Assembly: GCA_963779225.1 (NCBI GenBank)
Contig: CAVZWW010000002.1
Coordinates: 124,001-188,000 of the forward strand
Direction of reading: 5' to 3'
DNA: 64,000 nt
From: CAVPCZ01 sp963779225
GTDB lineage: Bacteria > Bacteroidota > Ignavibacteria > UBA10030 > UBA6906
Made by a program: the position numbers and the translations under genes. Under the pieces are notes generated by a model. It saw only the letters and a program-made list of their open reading frames with translations, was not told the DNA's origin and searched no databases. This document shows positions 8,793 through 18,044 of the stretch, one piece after another. How positions within the stretch are numbered: position 1 is the first letter of the stretch; each line of letters starts with the position of its first letter.

Positions 8793-10090
8793 ATGCCGGC
8801 GGCAGCCTTCCCGGACCTCGTGCTCCATGCATCGGAGAACAGAATACTCCCGATTATCTTCTGTGCACTCTGCATCTGTTATTCTCCCCTGCAGGCTCAA
8901 CAGCATGGAGATGTGAAGGACAGATTCCACAACGACGGAGTGATCGATACCATCTGCAGTTTGCTCGAACGGAAATATGTCTTTCCGGAAAGGGCGAAGG
9001 CGTATGCCGATGAATTGCGGCGGCGGAAGAGTTCGGGTGCATATGACCCGTCCACCGATGCCTCCCAATTCGCGGAGACGATAACTGCCGACCTGCAAAG
9101 CATCACCGGCGACAGGCATTTGCGGTTGAGGGTTATTAAACCGGGCGATATCGGGGAGCAGGCAGAGAGCGCGCTTCATCACCCCGTCCGTTTGTCCCGG
9201 CTGAGAGACAAGGAGCATTGCGGCTTTTTCAAGCTGGAATGGATGGAGGGGAATGTCGGGTACATCGACATCAGGCGATTCTATCCGCCCGTCCCACGCA
9301 ATTAACCGGGACCTATTTCCGCGATGACGATCTGCTGCAGGAATCCTGGACTCGCAGTACCATCCGGGGCAGAAAGCTCACGGACATCCCGCTCTTCGTT
9401 CTCACAAGTGACAGGACGTTTTCCGCGGCAGAGTATTTCGCCTATGACCTGAAGGTGACAAAAAGAGCTACCATTGTGGGAGACTCCACGAAGGGAGGCG
9501 CTCACTCCGTTGATCTGTTCAACATTGATGACCGATATGAGATCTCCATCTCGACAGCACGCGCCATCAATCCGGTCACCGGAGGAAACTGGGAAGGCAA
9601 AGGAATAATCCCCGATGTTCTCGTCCCTCCTTCAGCAGCCCTGGATACCGCAATCATTCTGGCCAGATCGGCAGGTGAAGCGTACGCCGGTCAGAAGGAA
9701 GCGTCATTGCGGAAGGCCGTCAGGGAAATGGAGATACACCTGGATAGTGCGGAAAAACTCTTTCGGGAGGACAAACAGAAGCCGGCGGAAGCCGCACTGG
9801 ATTCGGTGTTTTCCCTGGGTGACAGAGCCGGTCTGATAAGTGAGTTCTTTGTGAATGTCCTCGCGTACAACTACACATCCAGGGAGGGTGATGACCGGTT
9901 GCTGTACGCGATCTTGAAGAAGAATATCGAGTTCTTTCCGACTTCTTCGACTGCCTGTGGGTCTCTGGCTTACGCATATTTCATGAAGGGACGGAAAGAA
10001 CCGGCTTCCCGGCCACCATGGATTAGTGGAGTCCCCAGGCAGCCGAGGGAGTTCCACGCCGTTGGCAGGTCATCTGACCCCGTTGGGTGA
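8793..10090 (+). pseudogene. S41 (IRBP-like/C-terminal processing) peptidase, broken by internal deletion
   Basis: The 5' part from ATG 8793 (GGGGAGAAGGA upstream) has a signal peptide (LPIIFCALCICYSPLQAQQ), the N-terminal helical domain (LLERKYVFPERAKAYADELR) and the strand GNVGYIDIRRFYPP. It then runs into a stop at 9303-9305. The 3' part, in another frame, picks up at LTGTYFRDDDLLQESWTRST and carries the catalytic core, TSDRTFSAAEYFAYDLKV, with the nucleophile serine of the S41 fold, and KGGAHSVDLFNIDDRYEIS. In relatives about 60 residues, including a conserved IDLRxNGGG stretch, lie between these points; here they are missing. So there is a deletion plus frame change near 9290-9310. The C-terminal TPR-like tail also degrades after about 9985. 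The gene is probably dead. Confidence 0.8.
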
Positions 10091-10169
10091 TTCTCCCAAC
10101 ACTTCTGCTCAGATCGTCCAAATCTCCGAAAGTTACCCACTCAATCCGCCTCAAGGGCCGCAGCATATG

Positions 10170-10200
10170 CCCTCCCCCGGGAGGGGGAACAGATTTTTTT
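10170..10200 (+). terminator. Possible intrinsic terminator after S41 pseudogene
   Basis: CCCTCCC (10170-10176) and GGGAGGG (10179-10185) form a G/C hairpin, followed 8 bases later by seven T (10194-10200). The stem is tight (loop 2-4 bases after end fraying), so efficiency is uncertain. It sits 80 bases after the pseudogene and 117 before the ORF6N gene. Confidence 0.4.
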
Positions 10201-10316
10201 CAAAAGAGTTCATCTGTACCCCTGGTTCCGGTGTATACACTTTGGAGGACCCCGTCAGCTGCAGCCGCGACCTGAGGGTCAGCTATAGACCAGAACCAGA
10301 TGCCATAGGATAATTC

Positions 10317-10838
10317 ATGAAGGATCCACACACGCTCATCCCCAGAGAGCGAATCGAGCAACGTATCTATTTCCTGCGGGGGGAAAAGGTGCTGCTCAGT
10401 ACAGATCTCGCCCGCCTGTATCAGGTTCCCTCACGTGCACTGGTGCAGGCAGTGAAGAGGAATGGTAGTCGTTTCCCCAAAGATTTCATGTTTCAATTGA
10501 CCTCGGAGGAATTTCAAGACTTGAAGTCACAGATTGTGACTTCAAGTTGGGGAGGCATCCGCAGGGCGACTCCATACGCATTTACTGAACACGGTGTCGC
10601 AATGTTGTCAAGTGTTCTAAGGAGTAAGCGCGCTGTAAGGGTAAATATCGAGATCATACGAGCGTTCGTGCACTTGCGTCAGTTGCTTGCTTCTCATGAT
10701 GAACTTGCTCGTAAGCTCGCGCTGCTTGAGAAGAAGTACGATGCTCAATTCAAGGTTGTCTTCGATGCCATTCGCGAACTGATGAAACCTCCTGACTCAA
10801 AGCACCGCGCAATCGGATTTGGGAGGGGGGATGAATGA
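10317..10838 (+). CDS. ORF6N domain-containing protein (KilA-N/ORF6N DNA-binding type)
   Basis: 173 residues. The N-terminal 100 residues match the ORF6N pattern: RIYFLRGEKVLLSTDLARLY, VKRNGSRFPKDFMFQLT, and the end TPYAFTEHGVAMLSSVLRSK. A C-terminal coiled region (ASHDELARKLALLEKKYDAQ) follows, typical of the bacterial version. ORF6N domains come from large DNA viruses and phages and are widespread as single genes in Bacteroidota and other bacteria, where their function is not known; DNA binding is inferred. It ends 2 bases before the convergent cydB stop. Third-position base use is less G/C-rich than in neighbours, which fits transfer. Confidence 0.88.
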   Translation: MKDPHTLIPRERIEQRIYFLRGEKVLLSTDLARLYQVPSRALVQAVKRNGSRFPKDFMFQLTSEEFQDLKSQIVTSSWGGIRRATPYAFTEHGVAMLSSVLRSKRAVRVNIEIIRAFVHLRQLLASHDELARKLALLEKKYDAQFKVVFDAIRELMKPPDSKHRAIGFGRGDE

Positions 10839-10840
10839 CG

Positions 10841-11881
10841 TCAGTATCCTTCCGCGTGCAGCTTCACTTTTCCCCTGAAAGAGTAGAACAGATACGTGAA
10901 ATACCCGAGTGCAATAACGATACCGATCGTCCACCACACAATGCCGACGCCAAGACCGTAGGGTTGTGCGGCGGTGTTATACACGGTGAGACTATACGCC
11001 GGGTCCGTTGAAGCCGGAAGCACATCCGGGAACAACCCGAACGCCGTGCTAGCCAGCATCCCGCCGATGAATGCTGCCGAGGAAAGAAACGCCCGCGTGT
11101 CCTGTTTCCTCCGGTTGAAAGAGATCATGCCGGCAATGCCCAACGCACCAAGCAATGGGAAGGCATAGCCCCACCAGTGTTCCCCATAATTGCGCCAGAT
11201 CTCAGGACGAATGGATGATGCGGCAACAAGGGCTGCGATTGACGTGACGACAACGCCCCATACGGCCCATGATGCAATCCGCCGGGAACGTGCTTGAACG
11301 CCGCCGTCGGTTTTCATTGCGAGATAATTTGCACCGTGAACCGTCAGCGTGCTCAATCCCACCAGACCCATCAACACGGTAAACCAATCGAGAACGCCGG
11401 CTTCGGGCTGGACGGTGAAAGATGTCCAGAGGGGCTCGAAGAAGTAACCGTCTGCATTGAGCGGAACGCCCCGGACAACGTTCCCGAGCGCGGCACCGAG
11501 AAAGATTGTCAGCAGCGTGCTGCTGACTGCGAACAATGCATCCCAGAACGTTTTCCACATCGGATGGTGAATATGATGCCGGAGTTCAATGCCGAGTCCG
11601 CGCAGCATCAGCAGCCACAACACGATCATGAGGGGAAGGTAGAACCCGCTGAAGCTTGAGGCGTAGAGAAGCGGAAACGCAAAGTACAATGTTCCCCCCG
11701 CAGCGAGAATCCAGACTTCGTTGCCGTCCCATACGGGACCGATGGCATTCAGCACCGTGCGCCGTTCTTCATCGTTCCTGGCGACAAACACGTGCAGAAT
11801 GCCCGCGCCGAGGTCAAAGCCGTCCAGGATGACATACATTGCCAGCATATACGCGACAATGGAGAACCAGAGGATTTCCAT
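10841..11881 (-). CDS. cydB: Cytochrome bd ubiquinol/menaquinol oxidase subunit II
   Basis: 346 residues, eight or nine membrane helices. The N-terminal MEILWFSIVAYMLAMYVILDG and the GPVWDGNEVWILAAGGTLYF stretch are typical of CydB. With CydA it forms the high-affinity terminal oxidase that reduces oxygen to water with quinol electrons, without proton pumping, and works at low oxygen. The gene starts 16 bases after cydA and ends tail-to-tail with the ORF6N gene. No small CydX-type frame is evident after it, since only 2 bases separate the two stops. Confidence 0.96.
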   Translation of the reverse strand: MEILWFSIVAYMLAMYVILDGFDLGAGILHVFVARNDEERRTVLNAIGPVWDGNEVWILAAGGTLYFAFPLLYASSFSGFYLPLMIVLWLLMLRGLGIELRHHIHHPMWKTFWDALFAVSSTLLTIFLGAALGNVVRGVPLNADGYFFEPLWTSFTVQPEAGVLDWFTVLMGLVGLSTLTVHGANYLAMKTDGGVQARSRRIASWAVWGVVVTSIAALVAASSIRPEIWRNYGEHWWGYAFPLLGALGIAGMISFNRRKQDTRAFLSSAAFIGGMLASTAFGLFPDVLPASTDPAYSLTVYNTAAQPYGLGVGIVWWTIGIVIALGYFTYLFYSFRGKVKLHAEGY

Positions 11882-11897
11882 ACCATGGGCTCATACG

Positions 11898-13232
11898 TTA
11901 ATGAGGAGTTGCCGTGTGTGTCGGACCTTGATTGATGGTCTTGATCACAAGAAGAATGAAGACCACACCTATCACAAAATACATGCCCGTGAAGCCGAGC
12001 AGCGTGAACAACGTGCTGCCTGCAGACACCGTCGCGGATGTTCCGTCCGCTGTCCGCATCAGGCCGTACACCAACCATGGCTGGCGTCCCAACTCCGCCG
12101 TTGTCCAACCTGCGGTGTTGGCGATGTATGGAAAAGGAAACGCCAGCATGAGCATCCATAAGACACCACGCGCACCGTACAATGTCTTCCTCCAGAGCAA
12201 CCATGTGGCGCCGAGCATGAGCGCAATGAACATCGTTCCGAGTCCGACCATGATGTGATAACTATAGTAGAGAAGGGGAATATTGGTCGGATGTTCATTT
12301 TCAGGAAATGCATCAAGTCCCTTCACCTCGGCGCCCCAGCGATTGTAGGTGAGGAAACTGAGCATGTTGGGTACGTAGAGGGGGTTGTCGAGTTTCTTCT
12401 TCTCCATATCCGGCTGGCCGATGAGGACGAGCGGTGCGCCTTCTTCCGTCTGGAACAGGCCTTCCATCGCGGCGAGTGTCGCCGGTTGATGGAAGGCAAT
12501 GTTCTTCCCCTGCCCGTCACCGGTCGGAAACGCCATCAGGAACGATGAGATCACTCCGGCAATTACGCCCACGCGAAGGAACGCCCTGCCATACTCTTCG
12601 TCCCGATGAGCGAGGAGATAGTATGCGCCGACCGCCGCGACAACAAACGCCGCCGTTACGACGGCGCCAATCATGTTGTGCAGATATTGCCAGAGAATCC
12701 ACGGATTGAGGAGCAATCCCCAGAAACTGGTAAGCGACACGCTGCCATTCGTCCCGACGCCGTACGCCACGGGATGCTGCATCCACGCATTCGTGGCGAT
12801 GATGAAATAGCCGGACAGCCACGAACCGGCCAACACCATGAACGCCGCAAAGAAGTGCAGTTTCGGACCGAGCCGTTTCTCGCCGAACAAAAACAACCCG
12901 AGAAAGCTGGATTCGAGGAAGAACGCAAACACGCCCTCCATGGCAAGCGTTTGTCCGATAACGCCGCCCGCGAATGTGGAGAAGCGGGCCCAATTCGTGC
13001 CGAACTGAAACTCCATCGGGATACCGGTGACAACACCGACAGCGAAATTCACCGCAAAGATCTTCGCCCAGAACCGCGCCGCGTTGTTGTACAGTTCGTT
13101 CTTCGTCCTCAGGGCGATCCATTTCATTATCACGATGAGCAGGGCGAGCCCCATCGTGAGTTGGGGGAACAGGTAGTGAAACGAAATGGTGAATGCGAAT
13201 TGAAGTCTGTGAAGAAGGAGTGCGTCTTCCAT
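11898..13232 (-). CDS. cydA: Cytochrome bd ubiquinol/menaquinol oxidase subunit I
   Basis: 444 residues from ATG 13232; GGTGG lies 5 bases upstream. With this start the heme b595 ligand is H19 (SFHYLF), the same number as in E. coli, which supports the choice over the GTG three codons earlier. The GRQPWLVYGLMRTADG motif of the quinol-binding region is present, and the protein is shorter than the 522-residue E. coli form, so it belongs to the short Q-loop group. Heme ligand regions WARFSTFAGGVIGQTLAMEG and NMIGAVVTAAF are seen. It is the first gene of a two-gene operon; no redox regulator binding site could be recognised upstream. Confidence 0.96.
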   Translation of the reverse strand: MEDALLLHRLQFAFTISFHYLFPQLTMGLALLIVIMKWIALRTKNELYNNAARFWAKIFAVNFAVGVVTGIPMEFQFGTNWARFSTFAGGVIGQTLAMEGVFAFFLESSFLGLFLFGEKRLGPKLHFFAAFMVLAGSWLSGYFIIATNAWMQHPVAYGVGTNGSVSLTSFWGLLLNPWILWQYLHNMIGAVVTAAFVVAAVGAYYLLAHRDEEYGRAFLRVGVIAGVISSFLMAFPTGDGQGKNIAFHQPATLAAMEGLFQTEEGAPLVLIGQPDMEKKKLDNPLYVPNMLSFLTYNRWGAEVKGLDAFPENEHPTNIPLLYYSYHIMVGLGTMFIALMLGATWLLWRKTLYGARGVLWMLMLAFPFPYIANTAGWTTAELGRQPWLVYGLMRTADGTSATVSAGSTLFTLLGFTGMYFVIGVVFILLVIKTINQGPTHTATPH

Positions 13233-13574
13233 CGAAACCACCTTTCATGCTGATCCGGTCTGCCCTACAAGATAGACAAATCGATCAAATATTCAAAAAC
13301 GTCCACCGGAGGGACAACATAAGACGTTCGGCACTCTTACGTCGGGCATTTTCAGGGATTCTCAGAAAGGTTCCTGTGTTCCTTGACTATTTCACACGTC
13401 CGCGTTAGATTGGACAATCATCCCCCATAACCCTTCTGTGATTTGTGGAGAGATGATGCAACCGTACCGCAATCCTTTGCAGTCCTCTTCCGACAGGACA
13501 CAACAACTTCCGGGACACATGACCATCAACATAAGCGCCGACGCCCGCCCGCACACGTGCATCGAATCCCGCCC
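13233..13574. other. Divergent intergenic region between cydAB and the sugar operon
   Basis: Contains the plus-strand promoter candidate at 13383-13411 and presumably the cydA promoter on minus, which I cannot place. Frames open through it lack start signals. No repeat or RNA seen. Confidence 0.5.
13383..13411 (+). promoter_or_regulatory. Promoter candidate for the glycoside-use operon
   Basis: TTGACT (13383-13388), 17-base spacer, TAGATT (13406-13411). The start would be near 13418, giving a leader of about 155 bases to the ATG at 13575. No clear operator palindrome overlaps it. Confidence 0.45.
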
Positions 13575-14657
13575 ATGACCACCCGCGAGAGATTTATCGC
13601 CGCGTTCACCGGAGGCAAGCCCGACCGGCTGCCGAACGTTGAGTTCGGCTATTGGGAAGAAACACTCACACTCTGGCACGAACAGGGATTGCCGGCACAT
13701 ATCGGATCCGATGCGGCGGCCGAAGAACACCTGAATCTTGACGGCCTGACAATCTTCCCCGAAATACCTATCAAAAACGGGTTGTTCCCCTCGTTTGAGC
13801 GAAAGGTGATCAGTGACGAGGGCGGCCGGATGATCATTCAGGACGAGGAGGGCAACCTCTGCGAAATACGGCCCGGACACTCCACCATGCCACGTTATAT
13901 CGAGTTCGGATTGCGCACGCGTGAAGACTGGGAGCGCCTCAAGCGTGAACGGCTCGATCCCCATGCCGAAGGAAGGATCGGCGATCTCCCCGCCCTGATG
14001 TCCCGGGCCCGCGAGGGAGGAAGACCCGTCTTCTTCCACGCCGGCTCCCTCTATGGATGGCTGCGGAACTGGATGGGGGTCGAAGAGTTCTCCTACGCAC
14101 TCATGACGGAGAGAGCGTGGGTGGAGGAGATGATGGATCATCTCACCGAGCTGACACTGTCGCTCATTTCCCGGATACCGCCGGGCTTTCAGGTGGATCT
14201 GGCATGGTGGTGGGAGGATATGTGCTACAACAGAGGACCGTTGATGTCCCCCCGCATGTTCGGCGAAATGCTGGTCCCCCGCTACCGGCAGATTACGCAG
14301 GCCCTCCGGACACATGGCGTGGAGATCAATCTGCTCGATTGCGACGGCAGGATCAACGAATTGGTCCCCGGATGGCTCGAGGGCGGCATCAACTGCATGT
14401 TCCCTCTCGAAGCGGCGCATACCAACGCCTTCACGCTCCGCGAGGATTTCGGAGAACGGGTTTTGCTGCTGGGAGCCGTCGACAAGCTGGCCTTGATTGC
14501 CGGGAAGGAGAGCATCGACCGGGAGATCGAGCGCCTCATCCCCCTGGTGCGGTCGGGGCGTTTTATCCCCTGCGTCGATCACCGGGTCCCCGCTGATGTC
14601 AGCTACGCGAACTACCTCTACTATCTCGAGAAAAAGGAAGCTCTTCTGAAACCATGA
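13575..14657 (+). CDS. Uroporphyrinogen decarboxylase (URO-D) superfamily protein, sugar-locus type
   Basis: 360 residues from ATG 13575. The start MTTRERFIAAFTGGKPDRLP is the usual opening of URO-D-like proteins (ERFxxAxxGxxPDRxP). Further family signs are GHSTMPRYIEFGLRTREDWE, AWWWEDMCYNRGPLMSPRMF (the site where MtaA-like relatives read EDmayk), and the DCDGRINELVPGWLEGGINC stretch near the C-terminus. It is not the heme enzyme HemE: the conserved Arg/Asp set of HemE is not in place, and relatives of this type sit beside sugar ABC transporters in many bacteria. Superfamily members include corrinoid methyltransferases, so a C1-transfer or demethylation role on a methylated sugar is possible but unproved. 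It overlaps the next gene by 4 bases (ATGA). Confidence 0.85.
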   Translation: MTTRERFIAAFTGGKPDRLPNVEFGYWEETLTLWHEQGLPAHIGSDAAAEEHLNLDGLTIFPEIPIKNGLFPSFERKVISDEGGRMIIQDEEGNLCEIRPGHSTMPRYIEFGLRTREDWERLKRERLDPHAEGRIGDLPALMSRAREGGRPVFFHAGSLYGWLRNWMGVEEFSYALMTERAWVEEMMDHLTELTLSLISRIPPGFQVDLAWWWEDMCYNRGPLMSPRMFGEMLVPRYRQITQALRTHGVEINLLDCDGRINELVPGWLEGGINCMFPLEAAHTNAFTLREDFGERVLLLGAVDKLALIAGKESIDREIERLIPLVRSGRFIPCVDHRVPADVSYANYLYYLEKKEALLKP

Positions 14658-15532
14658 TGTCCAGGACAGCTCGCCACGCTCTTATCGGTTACGCTTTCCT
14701 TCTGCCCAACATCGCCGGTTTCCTGCTGTTCACCTTCGGCCCGATTCTCTTTTCTTTTCTGATCAGCTTTTTCAACTGGAACCTCTTTTCAGCGCCGGTG
14801 TTTGTGGACACCGCGAATTATGAAACGATGTTCCTCTCGGAAGGCTCACATTTCTGGGACTACGTCGGCAACTCCCTCTTCTTCCTCTTTGTGGTTCCCG
14901 TCCAGATGCTGCTGGCTCTGACCGCCGCATATTTTCTCAATGTGAATGTCAAAGGATCTCTCTTTTTCAAGGTGTTCTTCTTCCTTCCCGTTGTCCTCTC
15001 CATTGTCTCGGTGGCAATCATCTGGACCTACATACTCGATACCGAAAACGGACTCCTGAATCTGACACTTGCCCTTCTGGGAATTTCCAAAATCGCCTGG
15101 CTGTACGATTTCGCCTGGATCAAGATCGGGATCAGCTTTCTGGTTGTCTGGCAGGGATCCGCATTCGGTACGATTGTCTACTTCGCCGCCCTGCAGGGCA
15201 TTCCGGATCAACTGTACGAGGTGGCAACGCTTGACGGAGCCGGCCGGTGGCGGCAGTTCCGGAGCATCACCCTGCCCCTGCTGGCGCCAACCCACTTCTT
15301 TCTCGGCATCACGGGGGTGATCGGGGCACTGCAGCTGTTCGCGCCGATTTATGTCATGACGCATGGAACCGCGGGAGGCGCACACAATTTGATCGTGGAG
15401 GTCTACTGGAAGGCGTATCACGAATTCCAGATGGGCTATTCCTCGGCGCTCTCCTGGATACTCTTTCTCATCATCTTCCTGCTTTCCGCGTTCTACTGGA
15501 AATATCTGAACAAACAGGCAGACAGCGTCTGA
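14654..15532 (+). CDS. Sugar ABC transporter permease, MalF/UgpA type
   Basis: 292 residues with six membrane helices. The cytoplasmic EAA loop that docks on the ATPase reads YEVATLDGAGRWRQFRSITL, with the conserved xxAxxDGAxxxxxFxxIxLP pattern. The N-terminal GYAFLLPNIAGFLLFTFGPI is typical of the MalF-like subunit of carbohydrate importers (CUT1). It overlaps the URO-D-like gene by 4 bases and is followed after 12 bases by the partner permease. The partner ATPase is not in the window, so a shared MsmK-like ATPase from elsewhere is likely. Confidence 0.95.
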   Translation: MMSRTARHALIGYAFLLPNIAGFLLFTFGPILFSFLISFFNWNLFSAPVFVDTANYETMFLSEGSHFWDYVGNSLFFLFVVPVQMLLALTAAYFLNVNVKGSLFFKVFFFLPVVLSIVSVAIIWTYILDTENGLLNLTLALLGISKIAWLYDFAWIKIGISFLVVWQGSAFGTIVYFAALQGIPDQLYEVATLDGAGRWRQFRSITLPLLAPTHFFLGITGVIGALQLFAPIYVMTHGTAGGAHNLIVEVYWKAYHEFQMGYSSALSWILFLIIFLLSAFYWKYLNKQADSV

Positions 15533-15544
15533 ATTCCGCCTTCC

Positions 15545-16501
15545 ATGAAACCCCGGACGACATACGCCGCCATCGTCTACCTGGTCCTTATCCTGCTCTC
15601 GGCCTGGTATGTGTTTCCGCTTGTCTGGGCTCTGGCCACATCCGTCAAGCATCCCGGAATGGTCTTCGACGGGCGCTGGCTCCCGTACGAGCGTACAAAC
15701 ACAACACTGATTGACGGGCGCGAAGCGGAGGTCAGGATTGTGGAAGAACGGAAGGCGACATTCCTCGTTCGTCTCACCGAAACCGGAGCACTGCGTGAGG
15801 TGCCCAGGGAGACCCTGGAGCGGATCTCTCCCAACTGGAAGAATTACGTCCAGGTCTGGCAGCTCGTCCCGTTCGGCCGGTACTTCCTCAACAGTCTTTT
15901 TGTCAGCCTCGCCATTACGCTCGGACAGCTCATTACCTGCTCCCTCGGCGCATATGCGTTTGCCCGGCTGCAATTCCCCGGGCGCGATGCGATCTTTCTC
16001 CTGTACCTGGCAACGCTCATGATTCCGGGCCCCGTGCTGACGGTGCCCATCTATCTCCTTCTTCGCAATTACCACCTCCTGAATACCTATCAAGGGGTGA
16101 TTCTTCCCGGTCTCTTCTCCGCATACGGAACATTCCTTCTCAGACAGTTCTTTCTGGCCATTCCCAAGGAGCTGGAAGATGCCGCACGGATCGATGGATC
16201 CGGAACTTTTGGGATATACGTGCGCATTATCCTGCCCCTGTCCGGACCCGCGCTGGCCGCGCTCGGCACTTTCGTCTTCATCGGTTCGTGGAACGATTTT
16301 TTCTGGCCGTCGATTATCCTCACCGATCCCGACATGCAGACCCTGCCGGTCGGGCTGGCCCATCTCAACGATATCTACCTGTTTGAGTATGCCCGTTTGA
16401 TGGCGGGAAGTCTTATCAGCATTGCACCGGCAATTCTCCTGTACATCTTCTTCCAGCGGTATGTCACCCGCGGTATCGTCATGACGGGATTGAAGGGATA
16501 G
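15545..16501 (+). CDS. Sugar ABC transporter permease, MalG/UgpE type, with periplasmic insert
   Basis: 318 residues. The EAA loop is LEDAARIDGSGTFGIYVRII, followed by LPLSGPALAALGTFVFIGSW, as in MalG-like subunits of CUT1 importers. Between the first and second helix there is an extra segment of about 60-70 residues (from KHPGMVFDGRWLPYERTN to ETLERISPNWKNYVQVWQLV) that is longer than in classic MalG (usually 275-300 residues in total) and predicted to be periplasmic. It may contact the unusual binding protein encoded next, 9 bases downstream. The start ATG 15545 has only a weak ribosome binding site. Confidence 0.95.
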   Translation: MKPRTTYAAIVYLVLILLSAWYVFPLVWALATSVKHPGMVFDGRWLPYERTNTTLIDGREAEVRIVEERKATFLVRLTETGALREVPRETLERISPNWKNYVQVWQLVPFGRYFLNSLFVSLAITLGQLITCSLGAYAFARLQFPGRDAIFLLYLATLMIPGPVLTVPIYLLLRNYHLLNTYQGVILPGLFSAYGTFLLRQFFLAIPKELEDAARIDGSGTFGIYVRIILPLSGPALAALGTFVFIGSWNDFFWPSIILTDPDMQTLPVGLAHLNDIYLFEYARLMAGSLISIAPAILLYIFFQRYVTRGIVMTGLKG

Positions 16502-16510
16502 AGGCTCTCC

Positions 16511-17911
16511 ATGTCACGTCGTTCTCTGGTTCTCCTGGTCACCGCATGCATCCTCACAGTGGCGCTGTTCTTTTATCTGACCGCTGATGACGGGTCGCAC
16601 TACGTGACCTTCTCCACCTGGGGGACACCTGCGGAAGTCGGAGGCTTTCAGCGGCTCATCGACCACTATAACGCCACCCGGCAGCCGAAACACAGGGTGA
16701 AGCTCGTTCATTCCGAACACACTTCCTACACGGAACTCCTCCTCGTCAAGGCCGCCGCCCGCGATATGCCCGATGTCATCCACATCGACCGGAAGGACCT
16801 TCCCCTTTTCGTTCACCGGGGGCTGCTGGAAGAACTCACGACCTTCGTGAACCGGGATACGAGCTTCGACCCGGGAATCTTCCTCCCGGAACTCCTTCCC
16901 GGCGGCAGCGTAGGAGGCCGCCTGTACGCCATACCGCACAACTTCTCGACAATAGTGCTCTACTACAACAGGGATCATTTTGATGCGGCGGGGATTCCTT
17001 ATCCCGACAGTTCCTGGACGTGGCAGACACTTCTCCGGGCGGCACTCCGGCTCACCAAACGCGACGCAGCCGGAACCATTGTACGCTACGGATGCCATAT
17101 CCACATCATTTTGCACACCCTGATGTATCAGAATGGTGGAAGAGTACTTAACGAGACCATGGACTCCTGCGTAATCGCTTCGCCGGAATCGGCGGAGGCA
17201 ATGCAATTCGATATTGACCTGTCCGAGAAATACGGCGTCACATGGAATATACTCGCCCAGAATCTCCAGTGGGACGACATGTTCGCCGGTGGGCGCCTCT
17301 CGATAATCGCCAACGGCCGGTGGGCCGCAGCCTGGTATCTCCGATCGATGCCGAGAGGTGTCATGGATATCGCCCCCTTGCCGCGGGGAAAATTCCGGAA
17401 AGGGGCCATGGTGAACCACATGATGGCCATTTCCGGCGAGAGCGCGCGAAAAGAGGAAGCCTGGGAGTTTATCAAATTCCTGGCCAGCAATGAGGGGCAG
17501 CGCATGGTCAATGACGACGGCGCCAATATCCCCGCGGTACGATCGATTGTCTATTCCAACGAATTCCTGCATAATCCTGAATCCGGCGGCATGAACAACA
17601 GCGTGTTCCTGGATGAGGTGCGCTACAGCGCCGTCTGGCCATTCGATCAGGGACCATATCTGACCCATCATGTGCTGCAGTCGGAAACCGATCTGACCAT
17701 GCGGCGTATCCTGCTCGGGCAGGCGACAACAATGCAGTCGCTGAAGATCATGGAAGCTAACGTCAACAGAGTCATCGCACTCCAGCGTTCCCTTCCGGAG
17801 CCGAAACCATTCGTCGGCAGTCTCCTTTTTTATCTTTGCTGCGGGATTCCTCCCGTCGTTGCCGCCGTCGTCCTGAGATATCAAAAAAGGAAACGCGTCC
17901 ATGACGCCTGA
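16511..17911 (+). CDS. Extracellular sugar-binding protein (family 1) with C-terminal membrane helix
   Basis: 466 residues, the solute receptor of the ABC importer. The body has the usual CUT1 pattern: FSTWGTPAEVGGFQRLIDHY, LYAIPHNFSTIVLYYNRDHF (the GxxYgiPxxxxxxxlyYNkdlF motif), and KEEAWEFIKFLASNEGQRMV. The N-terminus is hydrophobic (LVLLVTACILTVALFFYLTA); a lipobox VTAC13 is possible but the hydrophobic stretch continues beyond it, so a signal anchor is as likely. Oddly, the C-terminus has a second hydrophobic segment, FVGSLLFYLCCGIPPVVAAV, followed by RYQKRKR, which should span the membrane with the basic end inside. Most binding proteins lack this. The likely start of the next gene (17901) overlaps its end. 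Confidence 0.9.
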   Translation: MSRRSLVLLVTACILTVALFFYLTADDGSHYVTFSTWGTPAEVGGFQRLIDHYNATRQPKHRVKLVHSEHTSYTELLLVKAAARDMPDVIHIDRKDLPLFVHRGLLEELTTFVNRDTSFDPGIFLPELLPGGSVGGRLYAIPHNFSTIVLYYNRDHFDAAGIPYPDSSWTWQTLLRAALRLTKRDAAGTIVRYGCHIHIILHTLMYQNGGRVLNETMDSCVIASPESAEAMQFDIDLSEKYGVTWNILAQNLQWDDMFAGGRLSIIANGRWAAAWYLRSMPRGVMDIAPLPRGKFRKGAMVNHMMAISGESARKEEAWEFIKFLASNEGQRMVNDDGANIPAVRSIVYSNEFLHNPESGGMNNSVFLDEVRYSAVWPFDQGPYLTHHVLQSETDLTMRRILLGQATTMQSLKIMEANVNRVIALQRSLPEPKPFVGSLLFYLCCGIPPVVAAVVLRYQKRKRVHDA

Positions 17912-18044
17912 GACAGCAGCGATCGCTGCCCGGTACACAACGAAGTGTATCACGTTCGAGTTCTCGCACTTCATGAGCCCGAATTCCTGCTACCCCTCCG
18001 CCCGGAATCTTTGCAGCCGCTACCGGGAATTCTTCCACATTTGA
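17901..18044 (+). other. Short frame overlapping the binding-protein end: probable true 5' end of the GH106-like gene
   Basis: ATG 17901 has AAAGGAAA 8-9 bases upstream and overlaps the preceding stop, as is normal in this operon. The frame (MTPETAAIAARYTTKCITFE ...) is rich in C/G third positions like the neighbours, but stops at 18042-18044. The GH106-like frame takes over at about the same place, where it has only GTG or TTG starts. This suggests a one-base indel near 18040 splitting the 5' end; a non-coding coincidence is the alternative. Confidence 0.35.

Noticed and set aside
13392..14582. 396-codon minus frame opposite the first URO-D-like gene
   Set aside because: Shadow without ribosome binding site.
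13575..14657. First URO-D-like gene as hemE
   Set aside because: Context is sugar uptake; sequence matches the sugar-locus type and lacks HemE's conserved N-terminal substrate site.
14846..16363. 505-codon minus frame opposite the ABC permeases
   Set aside because: Shadow; the plus frames have complete permease motifs, while this one is a run of charged low-similarity residues.
16514..17974. 486-codon minus frame opposite the binding protein
   Set aside because: Shadow of the binding-protein gene; no start signal and no recognisable fold.
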